Below the pieces are notes generated by a model. It was given only the letters and a program-made list of their open reading frames with translations, had not been told where the DNA came from and did not search any database. From positions 1,445-27,077 of the forward strand of contig JAEMRY010000010.1 of NCBI GenBank assembly GCA_016463105.1: a stretch of 25,633 nucleotides of DNA, written 5' to 3'. The position numbers and the translations under genes are program-made. This DNA comes from Ilumatobacteraceae bacterium. Lineage in GTDB: Bacteria; Actinomycetota; Acidimicrobiia; Acidimicrobiales; Ilumatobacteraceae. Positions 1 through 7,197 of this stretch are shown in pieces. How positions within the stretch are numbered: position 1 is the first letter of the stretch; every line of letters starts with the position of its first letter.

Positions 1-54
1 ATCAATAACTTTTGTAGAAAGTTCAATCGGGTTCATATTTGTGCTCGCGCCCAT
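1..54 (-). CDS. 5' end of an unidentified gene, truncated by the window edge
   Basis: An open frame on the minus strand starts with ATG at 54-52 and stays open to base 1. It reads MGASTNMNPIELSTKVID. A second in-frame ATG at 36-34 is an equally possible start. It begins 22 bases after the stop of the acyl-CoA dehydrogenase on the same strand, so the two are probably one operon. AGGA lies just before the first ATG, too close to act as its ribosome binding site and rather far from the second. Eighteen codons are too few to name a family. It could also be a chance open frame. Confidence 0.4.
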   Translation of the reverse strand, partial: MGASTNMNPIELSTKVID

Positions 55-76
55 ATCCTGACGCTACTAGACGAAC

Positions 77-1183
77 TTATTTGGGTTCGCGGGGAAGTCC
101 GAGTGTGCGCTCGCCGAGAATATTGCGCATCACGTTAGAGGTGCCTCCCATAATTGTGTAGGCAGATGCATAGGCCAGACCTTGCGACAGGTCGTCCCAT
201 AATAAAGCGTGTGGGCCAAAAACTTTGCTGACAAATTGTGCGACGCGCCATTCGTGTTCGGTGCAAAAACATTTTGTGGCTGCCGAAAAGCCACCCGGTG
301 CCTGACGCAAAACTTCGCGGATAACCAAGATGCGACCAATCTGGTATCCGGTTTCAAGTGCAGCGATTTCTTGGCGAACTAATAAATCTTTACGATCGGC
401 ACGTTCAAGAGCCATTTTGTACAGAGCATGATTCGAAACCAATCGATCAATGCCACCGCGCTCATGCTCAAGTTGACGCATTGTTTGTTTGAATGCTCCG
501 CCCGGTGTGCCGACCAAGTTAGATGCTGGCACTCGAACGTTGGTGTAAAAGACTTCACAAAAGTGACTGTTAGTAGTCATGTCTTTGATCGGACGAATAT
601 CAATACCCGGAGTGTTCATTGGCACGATAATTTCGCTGATGCCTGCGTGCGCCGAACCTTCATTGCTGGTGCGACAAATTAAATAGCAAAAGTCAGCGTG
701 TTCGCCGAAGCTTGTCCAAATTTTTTGACCATTGATGACGAATTCATCGCCGTCACGCTCGGCAAATGTTTTCAGCGATGCAAGATCGCTACCAGCATTT
801 GGCTCACTCATGCCGATGCACCAAGTTGCGTTGCCTGAGAGCATGTCTGGAAGAAATGCATCTTGTTGTGCTTTTGTACCGTAACTAATAAGCGCAGGGC
901 CCATCTGTCGATCGGCGAACCACGATGCGGCAATCGGTGCGCCTGCACTGATCATCTCTTCGCCGACGATCAATCGTTCAATCGCTGGTCGACCCCCTCC
1001 GCCGAACTCGACTGGCCATGTCATGCCGATCCATCCATGCGTTGCAAGTTCGCGAGAAAATTCTCGTGAATAGCCGTTCATCCAAGTGTCGTTGAATCGA
1101 CCGTATTTTTTTACAGCGTCTGCGGCTACTTTTCTGGCGCGTTCGCGCAGTGCGATCTGCTCGGGTGTCCAGGCGAAATCCAC
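77..1183 (-). CDS. Acyl-CoA dehydrogenase family protein (FadE-like)
   Basis: A 368-residue flavoprotein of the acyl-CoA dehydrogenase family, which oxidises acyl-CoA thioesters to 2-enoyl-CoA using FAD. Visible marks are the N-terminal helical domain starting MDFAWTPEQ, the central beta-domain motif WCIGMSEPNAGSDLASLKT near residues 120-140, IWTSFGEHADF near 155, and the C-terminal MGGTSNVMRNILGERTLGLPREP. In most active family members the C-terminal motif is I-x-E-G-T with Glu as the base; here Gly sits before GT. The protein may therefore be the non-catalytic half of a heterotetramer, as in actinobacterial steroid-degrading FadE pairs, or may place its base elsewhere. The start is GTG; there is no Shine-Dalgarno sequence but TAAAAT lies 7 bases upstream, suggesting a leaderless transcript. 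The exact substrate is unknown. Confidence 0.9.
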   Translation of the reverse strand: MDFAWTPEQIALRERARKVAADAVKKYGRFNDTWMNGYSREFSRELATHGWIGMTWPVEFGGGGRPAIERLIVGEEMISAGAPIAASWFADRQMGPALISYGTKAQQDAFLPDMLSGNATWCIGMSEPNAGSDLASLKTFAERDGDEFVINGQKIWTSFGEHADFCYLICRTSNEGSAHAGISEIIVPMNTPGIDIRPIKDMTTNSHFCEVFYTNVRVPASNLVGTPGGAFKQTMRQLEHERGGIDRLVSNHALYKMALERADRKDLLVRQEIAALETGYQIGRILVIREVLRQAPGGFSAATKCFCTEHEWRVAQFVSKVFGPHALLWDDLSQGLAYASAYTIMGGTSNVMRNILGERTLGLPREPK

Positions 1184-1190
1184 TTTGCAT

Positions 1191-1196
1191 ATTTTA
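1191..1196 (-). promoter_or_regulatory. Predicted -10 hexamer for the acyl-CoA dehydrogenase (leaderless)
   Basis: TAAAAT on the minus strand ends 7 bases before the GTG start at 1183, which puts the transcription start at or next to the first codon. No convincing -35 box was found. The rest of the gap 1184-1299 holds the icd promoter and its tandem box. Confidence 0.45.
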
Positions 1197-1251
1197 GGTG
1201 CCAGCTACGAATTAATCCTGTGTTGTGAGAACTAGCAGTCTTGTGACTATT

Positions 1252-1273
1252 GTGTACAAGTAAGATACAAGTA
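1252..1273 (+). promoter_or_regulatory. Tandem TACAAGT box upstream of icd, candidate GntR operator
   Basis: Two copies of TACAAGT lie at 1255-1261 and 1266-1272, exactly 11 bp apart, so on the same face of the helix. The same arrangement occurs at 9881-9898 between acn and gntR. The boxes overlap TAAGAT (1261-1266), a possible -10 for icd, so binding would be expected to repress. The first copy also sits in the inverted repeat TTGT-GT-ACAA (1250-1259). The link to the GntR protein encoded at 9870 is inference from the shared motif. Confidence 0.6.
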
Positions 1274-1299
1274 ACCTTTATTCAAAATAACGGAGTTTT

Positions 1300-2523
1300 A
1301 TGACAACCAAAATCAAGGTCGCAAATCCAGTTGTAGATATTGACGGCGATGAGATGACACGAATCATTTGGAAGTTCATCAAAGACCGATTGATTTTGCC
1401 GTATCTCGACATCAATATTGACTACTACGACCTAGGTGTCGAGAGTCGCGATGCAACTGGTGATCAAATAACGATTGACGCAGCCAATGCGATCTTGAAA
1501 CACGGTGTTGGAGTGAAGTGCGCGACAATCACGCCGGACGAAGCGCGCGTTAAAGAATTCAATTTGAAGCAGATGTGGAAATCGCCTAACGGAACGATCC
1601 GCAATATTTTAGATGGCGTTGTGTTTCGTGAGCCAATTATTTGCAAGAACATTCCAAAACTTGTACCGCACTGGAGTAAACCGATCGTGATCGGTCGTCA
1701 TGCACACGGCGATCAATACAAGGCCACCGATTTCAAGGTTCCTGGACCAGGCACGGTGACGATGACTTATGTGCCTCAAGACGGCAGCAAGCCAGTTGAA
1801 ATGAAAGTTGCTGACTTTAAGAGTTCGGGTGTTGTGATGGGGATGTACAACTACGACGAATCAATTCGCAGTTTCGCCAGGGCTTCTTTTAACTACGGCT
1901 TACAACGCAACTTTCCAGTTTTTTTAAGCACGAAGAACACGATTCTCAAGGCATATGACGGTCGGTTCAAAGATATTTTTCAAGAAATATTTGATACTGA
2001 ATTTAAGGCTGAGTTCGAGAAGCGCAAACTGACTTACGAACACCGGTTAATTGATGACATGGTTGCTTGCATGATGCGTTGGGAAGGCGGGTACTTGTGG
2101 GCGTGCAAAAATTATGACGGCGATGTGCAGTCAGATATTGTCGCGCAAGGTTTCGGCTCACTTGGGCTGATGACATCGGTGCTGACAACCCCAGACGGCA
2201 GAGTATTAGAGTCAGAGGCTGCTCACGGCACGGTTACGCGACATTATCGCGATCATCAAAAAGGTTTAGAGACTTCAACGAATTCGATTGCTTCAATTTT
2301 TGCTTGGACACGCGGCTTGAGCCATCGCGGCAAACTTGATGACACGCCAAAAGTTGTTGAATTTGCCCAAACTCTTGAAACAGTTTGTATTGAAACTGTC
2401 GAAGGTGGCGAGATGACCAAAGACTTAGCAGCATTAGTGTCGAAAGACCAACCTTGGCTAACTACGCAGCAATTTTTGGCAGCAGTTGATCGCCGATTGC
2501 AAGAAAAAATGTCCCATAACTAA
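1300..2523 (+). CDS. icd: NADP-dependent isocitrate dehydrogenase (homodimeric, eukaryote-like type)
   Basis: Oxidatively decarboxylates isocitrate to 2-oxoglutarate with NADP in the cytoplasmic TCA cycle. The 407-residue length and the start KVANPVVDIDGDEMTRIIW are those of the homodimeric IDH type found in eukaryotes and many actinobacteria, not the E. coli type or the roughly 740-residue monomeric type. Other family marks are KSPNGTIRNILDG near residue 94, the substrate-binding GRHAHGDQYKATDF near 132, IDDMVACMMRWEGGYLWACKNYDGDVQSD near 250 and the cofactor-region EAAHGTVTRHYR near 307. The ATG start has GGAG four bases upstream. The stop is followed two bases later by the next gene, so the two are surely cotranscribed. 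A tandem TACAAGT box covers the promoter. The product feeds 2-oxoglutarate to GltBD. Confidence 0.97.
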   Translation: MTTKIKVANPVVDIDGDEMTRIIWKFIKDRLILPYLDINIDYYDLGVESRDATGDQITIDAANAILKHGVGVKCATITPDEARVKEFNLKQMWKSPNGTIRNILDGVVFREPIICKNIPKLVPHWSKPIVIGRHAHGDQYKATDFKVPGPGTVTMTYVPQDGSKPVEMKVADFKSSGVVMGMYNYDESIRSFARASFNYGLQRNFPVFLSTKNTILKAYDGRFKDIFQEIFDTEFKAEFEKRKLTYEHRLIDDMVACMMRWEGGYLWACKNYDGDVQSDIVAQGFGSLGLMTSVLTTPDGRVLESEAAHGTVTRHYRDHQKGLETSTNSIASIFAWTRGLSHRGKLDDTPKVVEFAQTLETVCIETVEGGEMTKDLAALVSKDQPWLTTQQFLAAVDRRLQEKMSHN

Positions 2524-2525
2524 TT

Positions 2526-3506
2526 ATGCGTGCAGTTGTAATTACCGAACACGGCGATCCAGAAGTATTGCGCGTAGTTGATGTAGAAAAGCCACAGCCA
2601 AACGCGAACGAAATATTGGTAAAAGTTCGTGCGACATCATTGAATCGCGCCGATCTAATGCAACGAATGGGTTTTTATCCAGATCCATTTCCGGGGCAAC
2701 ACGAGGTTCCGGGTCTCGAATTTGCGGGCACAGTTGAATCGTGTGGCGCGGACGCAAAAATATGGATGCCAGGCGACCAAGTCATGGGAATCGTTAGTGG
2801 TGGCGGATACGCCGAATATCTTGTGGTGCATCAGCAACAAGCGATGCGTGTGCCGAGCAAAGTTGGTCTAGATGATGCTGGTGCGATTCCTGAAGTTTTT
2901 GTCACCGCGTGGGACGCCCTCGTAATTCAAGGCAATTTGCAACCTGGTGGTTGGGCACTCGTGCATGCCGGCGCTTCAGGTGTGGGCACTGCGGCGATAC
3001 AAATTTGTAAAGCAATTGGAGCCAATGTCATCGTGACGTGTTCGTCGGGCAAGCGTGACGCATGTCTGTCACTTGGCGCAGACATGGCGGTTGATTATAA
3101 GACTGAAGATTTTGTTGATGTATGTAAACATGCAACTAATAATCACGGCATCAACGCAGTGCTTGATGTGGTCGGTGGTGAATATCTCAATCGCAATGTC
3201 GCAACGTTGGCACTCAAAGGCACGATCGTTCAGGTCGGATTGATGGGCGGGGGATCAACGCCGTTCAACATTGCAGCCCTAATGCCGAAACGGGCTCGAC
3301 TAATCGCCACCGTGTTGCGACCGAGACCGCTTGAAGAGAAGATCGCATTGACACAGCGATTCATCAGCGAAATGTTGCCGATGTTTGAGGTAGGTAAATT
3401 ACGTCCAATTATTGATAGTCGGTATCCGCTAGAAAATATCTCGGCGGCGCACCGCTATATGGAGACCAACGCCAGCACTGGCAAAATTGTTATTGACGTT
3501 TGTTGA
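2526..3506 (+). CDS. Zinc-free NAD(P)H quinone oxidoreductase, PIG3-like (MDR superfamily)
   Basis: A 326-residue medium-chain dehydrogenase/reductase. The N-terminal GroES-like domain carries SLNRADLMQRMGFYPDP (near residues 38-54) and VPGLEFAGTVE, characteristic of the PIG3/TP53I3 quinone oxidoreductase subfamily. The Rossmann nucleotide motif HAGASGVGTAAIQ lies near 148-160. No zinc-ligand set is visible, as expected for quinone-reductase-like members, which use NADPH to reduce quinones or enones. It begins two bases after the icd stop, so translation is likely coupled, pairing an NADPH-generating with an NADPH-consuming enzyme; that functional link is inference. Its last 17 bases overlap the 3' end of the convergent citrate synthase gene. 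The physiological substrate cannot be read from the sequence. Confidence 0.88.
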   Translation: MRAVVITEHGDPEVLRVVDVEKPQPNANEILVKVRATSLNRADLMQRMGFYPDPFPGQHEVPGLEFAGTVESCGADAKIWMPGDQVMGIVSGGGYAEYLVVHQQQAMRVPSKVGLDDAGAIPEVFVTAWDALVIQGNLQPGGWALVHAGASGVGTAAIQICKAIGANVIVTCSSGKRDACLSLGADMAVDYKTEDFVDVCKHATNNHGINAVLDVVGGEYLNRNVATLALKGTIVQVGLMGGGSTPFNIAALMPKRARLIATVLRPRPLEEKIALTQRFISEMLPMFEVGKLRPIIDSRYPLENISAAHRYMETNASTGKIVIDVC

Positions 3507-4761
3507 TTGCGACGTAGTCGCGTTGATCGACACCCGTATACCACTGGCGAGGTCGACTAATTTTTTGCGCATCGTCTTTTAGTAATTCACTGAAGTGTGT
3601 AAGCCAGCCCACGGTTCGTGGGATCGCAAATAATACAGTGAACATCTCAATTGGAAACCCAAGTGCTTGATAAATCAAACCCGAATAGAAGTCAACATTT
3701 GGATACAACTTGCGCGAAATGAAATAGTCATCGCTGAGTGCGACATCTTCGAGTTTCAGCGCAATATCAAGTAGTGGGTTCTTGCCCGTTACATCAAAAA
3801 CGTCGTAAGCAGCCTTTTTAATTATCGCTGCACGCGGATCGTAATTCTTGTAAACACGATGTCCGAAACCTTGCAGTCGACCTTGCCCCGCTTTAACTGA
3901 TTTAACGAACGCTTCGACATTGTCGATGCTGCCAATTTCGGTGAGCATGTTGATCGCTGCTTCATTAGCGCCACCGTGAAGTGGGCCATACAAAGCAGAA
4001 GATGCAGCCGACATTGCACTGTAAGGATCGGCATGTGACGATGCAACGACACGCATCGCGGTAGTCCCACAATTTTGTTCGTGATCTGCATGCAACATGA
4101 ACAAAAGATCCATTGCTTTTGTTAGTCGTGGGTCAACAGTGTGGTCATCACCTAGTCGAAACATCATGTTTAAGAAGTTTTCTGGGTAGCTCATCGAATT
4201 GTTCGGCGAAACGAATGGCAAACCAGAACTGAATCGATAACACATTGCCGCCAGAGTCGGAACTTTGGCGATTAGTCGCAATATTTGTTTTTCTAGTGAG
4301 GCAGGATCGAAAATATCTTTCGACTCTGGATAAAAGGTACCCAGAGCAGCAACTGCCGAAACGAACATTCCCATCGGGTGAGCGTCATAATGAAAGCCGT
4401 CGACGAAACGTTTGCGCATATTTTCGTGAATCATCGTGTGATGAATGACGTCGTAGTTCCATTTTTCAAGCTGTGTCTTACTTGGTAATTCGCCGTTCAA
4501 TAGCAAGTACGCAACTTCTAAATATGTTGATTTCTCGGCTAATTGCTCGATTGGATATCCGCGATATCGCAAGATGCCCGCATCGCCGTCAATATAAGTG
4601 ATCGAAGATGCACACGCCGCGGTTGACAAAAACGCTGGGTCATACATTCGCAGGTCAGGATCAAGTTCGCGAAGTGCGGTCGACGGAAAAACGCCGTCTC
4701 GTAGCGGAACAGTAACTTTCTTACCAGTCCGGTCATCAATAATGGTGATTGTTTCAGCCAC
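3490..4761 (-). CDS. gltA: Citrate synthase (type II, hexameric family)
   Basis: Condenses acetyl-CoA and oxaloacetate to citrate, the entry step of the TCA cycle. The 423-residue length and the N-terminal extension (ITIIDDRTGKKVTVPLRDG) before the core fit the type II enzymes of bacteria. The core shows GILRYRGYPIEQLAE near residue 62, the active-site region LHADHEQNCGTT near 225-236, GPLHGGANEAAI with its catalytic His near 262, and GFGHRVYKNYDPRA near 300. A 2-methylcitrate synthase is possible in principle, but the N-terminal extension favours true citrate synthase. The start is GTG with AAGGAC seven bases upstream. It lies 63 bases after the acyl-CoA carboxylase gene on the same strand. 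Its end overlaps the convergent oxidoreductase by 17 bp. No TACAAGT box is visible upstream. Confidence 0.96.
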   Translation of the reverse strand: MAETITIIDDRTGKKVTVPLRDGVFPSTALRELDPDLRMYDPAFLSTAACASSITYIDGDAGILRYRGYPIEQLAEKSTYLEVAYLLLNGELPSKTQLEKWNYDVIHHTMIHENMRKRFVDGFHYDAHPMGMFVSAVAALGTFYPESKDIFDPASLEKQILRLIAKVPTLAAMCYRFSSGLPFVSPNNSMSYPENFLNMMFRLGDDHTVDPRLTKAMDLLFMLHADHEQNCGTTAMRVVASSHADPYSAMSAASSALYGPLHGGANEAAINMLTEIGSIDNVEAFVKSVKAGQGRLQGFGHRVYKNYDPRAAIIKKAAYDVFDVTGKNPLLDIALKLEDVALSDDYFISRKLYPNVDFYSGLIYQALGFPIEMFTVLFAIPRTVGWLTHFSELLKDDAQKISRPRQWYTGVDQRDYVAINKRQ

Positions 4762-4824
4762 AGTGGTGTCCTTTTTATGTCGTGGGAGCTTCCAGTCCCA
4801 AAATCAGTCTAGTCGTGTGGGTTT

Positions 4825-6171
4825 TTAGAGCGGGGTGTTGTCGTGCTTGCGTGCCTGCAATTTCTCACGCTTATCACTGAGCATTGCGAAAGCGGCGGCA
4901 ACTTCTCGTCGTGTATCTGCTGGGTCAATCACGCTGTCTACATATCCTCGTTCTGCAGCAACATACGGGTTCAATAATCTCTCTACGTAATCTTGCTCGA
5001 ACGCCTCACGTTCTTCGGCCGTTGCGCGTCGCTGCAAAATCGCTGCCGCTTGACCTGCGCCCATTACTGCTAATTCGGCAGTCGGCCAGGCCATGCATAC
5101 GTCGTTTCCCATTTTTTTTGAATCCATCACGATGTAAGCACCACCATAACTTTTTCGTAAAATTACACAGACTCTTGGCACGGTTGCACGACCATATGCG
5201 AAAACTAATTGTGCGCCGTGACGAATCATTCCTCGCCATTCAAGATCTTTGCCAGGATAAAAACCAGGCGTGTCGACCAAAGTCAGAATCGGAATATTAA
5301 ATGCATCACAAAACGAAACAAATCGCGCAGCTTTTTGTGAAGCCGGAATATCAAGAGTTCCGGCCAGATGCATCGGTTGATTAGCAACTACGCCGACGCT
5401 TTGTCCGCCAATTGTGATTAGTCCTGTGACGATGTTGGTTGCCCAGCGAGCACGAAGTTCTAACAAGTATCCGTCGTCAGCAATTGCTTCGATAACTTGT
5501 TTGACGTCGTAGCTTCCGGTAGACGAATTTGGAATTAGTTCGCCAGCCTCAGGAGTGAGACGGTCAACAGAATCGAAAGTTGATGCAGTGCTGGCAATCT
5601 CGTCGACGTTATTTGGCAGAAATGAAAGCACATGTTCAACTTCGGCAAGTGCTGTTTGGCGATCAGCGACAACAATGTGCGCCACGCCACTTTGCTTGGC
5701 ATGAATATCGGCACCGCCAAGTTCTTCGTTGGTGATTTTTATCCCGGTAAATTCGGCAACCATTGTCGGTCCGCTGACGAATGCATATGCATCAACAGTC
5801 ATAATTACGATGTCGCTCAGACCTATTAAAAGTGCGGGCCCCGAAACTGCAGGACCAGTGACGATAGTTATCACCGGGATGTAACCAGAACATTTAGCGA
5901 TCGCCTTTGCTGCTTGACCCCAGCCATGTAAAGCAGCAACGCCCTCAACTATGTCAGCGCCTGAACTGCCGATCGTCATCACGAGAGGTAAACCCTTTTC
6001 ACGCGCAGTATCCGCAGCATGTGCAATTACGCCTGAAGCCTCAGCCGAAAGCGCTCCGCGACGAACTGATTCGTCAACGTCAATCCAGACAACTCGACGA
6101 CCGATTGTTTCAAGCCACCTGACTTCTGCGGCCACTGCACCTTTAACTGCGCGTTGAAGGTGAACAGTCAT
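4825..6171 (-). CDS. Acyl-CoA carboxylase carboxyltransferase (beta-type) subunit
   Basis: A 448-residue carboxyltransferase of the propionyl/acetyl-CoA carboxylase beta family, which moves the carboxyl group from biotin to acyl-CoA. Two crotonase-fold halves are visible. The N half has LPLVMTIGSSGADIVEGVAAL and VTGPAVSGPALLIGLSDIVIM. The C half has ILTLVDTPGFYPGKDLEWRGMIRHGAQ near residue 310, RKSYGGAYIVMDSKKMGND and AWPTAELAVMGAGQAA near 380. Family members are usually about 510-550 residues, so this one is short, mainly at the N-terminus. No biotin carboxylase or biotin-carrier gene lies nearby, so the partner must be elsewhere. It starts 15 bases after the LysR stop and ends 63 bases before citrate synthase. 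The ATG has only a weak GAAG upstream. Acetyl-CoA versus propionyl-CoA specificity is undecided. Confidence 0.88.
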   Translation of the reverse strand: MTVHLQRAVKGAVAAEVRWLETIGRRVVWIDVDESVRRGALSAEASGVIAHAADTAREKGLPLVMTIGSSGADIVEGVAALHGWGQAAKAIAKCSGYIPVITIVTGPAVSGPALLIGLSDIVIMTVDAYAFVSGPTMVAEFTGIKITNEELGGADIHAKQSGVAHIVVADRQTALAEVEHVLSFLPNNVDEIASTASTFDSVDRLTPEAGELIPNSSTGSYDVKQVIEAIADDGYLLELRARWATNIVTGLITIGGQSVGVVANQPMHLAGTLDIPASQKAARFVSFCDAFNIPILTLVDTPGFYPGKDLEWRGMIRHGAQLVFAYGRATVPRVCVILRKSYGGAYIVMDSKKMGNDVCMAWPTAELAVMGAGQAAAILQRRATAEEREAFEQDYVERLLNPYVAAERGYVDSVIDPADTRREVAAAFAMLSDKREKLQARKHDNTPL

Positions 6172-6186
6172 ACTGCTTCAGGATAC

Positions 6187-7125
6187 TTACGAAGAGCGTT
6201 TAAGTGGGAATGCACTTTTGCCGGTGTGCACACCTGGTTGCTGGTTGTTGGTTTTTTCAATAACTTCGCGGATCACTGTGCCAACTGCTTGCGTAGCTTT
6301 ATTTGGTGTCGGTCTAGTTCTTTGTACCCAACCAACTACACGTCTTGGAAGCTCAGGAACTTCAATGCGTTTAAATTCTCCGGTTAGCCAGCCTGGTGCA
6401 GCAGTTGCCGGAACGATTGCTGCACCGAAACCTTCGAATGCCAGCGAAGTAAGCAGTCGGACGCCGTCAATTTCTGCTTGCGGTTTGAAAACGAGTCGTT
6501 GAGATCCGGCAGCACGATCTAAAATTTTTCGTAATGCAGTATTTTTTGGTGGCATCAGCAATGGTTTAGTTGCAAGTTCGGCAATTGTTATTTTGTCAAG
6601 TTTCGCCCATTCGTGTTTGTTATCTACTAACAGCATTAAGTCTTCAGCAAACAATGAATGCGATGTGAGGTTTTCATCCTCAACCGGCAAGTGGACAATG
6701 CAGGCATCAATTGACCCATCTAATAAGCGGGGGAGCAAACTTGAAGTGCTTCCTTCCAAAATGGTGACATGGATTTTTGGAAATTTGTTTGCCACAACTG
6801 GGAGGAGACGGGGCATTAACCATCGGCCAGTAGTTCCGATACATCCGATACGAGTATCTCCTTTTATGTCCTTTTCGTTTGAACGAACATCGGCGGCGAT
6901 GTCTTGTATTTGGTTGAACACTCGTCGGGCGTGCTCAACGACTAATTGTCCATCTTCAGTAAGTTGTCCGTTAGATCTTTCGATAAGAGTTGTTGCGAGT
7001 TCTTTTTCTAAGCGCGAAATGTGTGCCGAAATATTGCTTTGGACCGTTGCTAGGGCTTTTGCCGCACTCGAAAACGAGCCATGATCAGCAATTGCAATTA
7101 ATACCTCAAGTTGGCGGAGTTCCAT
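6187..7125 (-). CDS. LysR-family transcriptional regulator
   Basis: A 312-residue DNA-binding regulator. The N-terminal winged helix reads MELRQLEVLIAIADHGSFSSAAKAL, then SNISAHISRLEKEL, the classic LysR motif, followed by an effector-binding domain with IGCIGTTGRWLMPRLLPVV near residue 94 and SIDACIVHLPVED near 147. I chose the ATG at 7125 because LysR proteins begin within a few residues of this motif. The frame stays open to an ATG at 7224, but that extension is not LysR-like and runs antisense to the small RNA at 7198-7303. The carboxyltransferase gene follows 15 bases downstream, so this looks like the first gene of a lysR-carboxylase-gltA operon. The effector is unknown. A dyad abutting the start codon may be an autoregulatory site. 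Confidence 0.93.
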   Translation of the reverse strand: MELRQLEVLIAIADHGSFSSAAKALATVQSNISAHISRLEKELATTLIERSNGQLTEDGQLVVEHARRVFNQIQDIAADVRSNEKDIKGDTRIGCIGTTGRWLMPRLLPVVANKFPKIHVTILEGSTSSLLPRLLDGSIDACIVHLPVEDENLTSHSLFAEDLMLLVDNKHEWAKLDKITIAELATKPLLMPPKNTALRKILDRAAGSQRLVFKPQAEIDGVRLLTSLAFEGFGAAIVPATAAPGWLTGEFKRIEVPELPRRVVGWVQRTRPTPNKATQAVGTVIREVIEKTNNQQPGVHTGKSAFPLKRSS

Positions 7126-7140
7126 ATCACTAAAAATGAT
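7126..7140 (-). promoter_or_regulatory. LysR-type dyad (ATC-N9-GAT) at the lysR start
   Basis: On the minus strand the 15 bases read ATCATTTTTAGTGAT, a dyad with ATCA and TGAT arms that fits both the T-N11-A and ATC-N9-GAT forms of LysR-family sites. It directly abuts the start codon and overlaps a possible -10, TATCAT. Negative autoregulation is a plausible reading, but short dyads of this kind arise by chance. Confidence 0.35.
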
Positions 7141-7162
7141 AGGGGATATCTTGTCACCCGCC

Positions 7163-7191
7163 TTGAGAATTAAGCGATTTTGTAGCATAAT
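7163..7191 (+). promoter_or_regulatory. Promoter of the 6C-like small RNA
   Basis: TTGAGA (7163-7168), a 17-base spacer and CATAAT (7186-7191) make a good sigma-70/SigA-type promoter on the plus strand. It points into the hairpin array at 7202-7296, with transcription expected to start near 7198. No protein gene lies downstream on this strand, which supports an RNA product. Confidence 0.65.
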
Positions 7192-7197
7192 TGACAC

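Noticed and set aside
4884..5300. 138-codon open frame antisense to the carboxyltransferase gene
   Set aside because: Arg/Leu/His-rich shadow translation with no recognisable domain, inside a real gene.
6593..7084. 163-codon open frame antisense to lysR
   Set aside because: Ser/Cys-rich, no family features, fully inside a well-supported gene.
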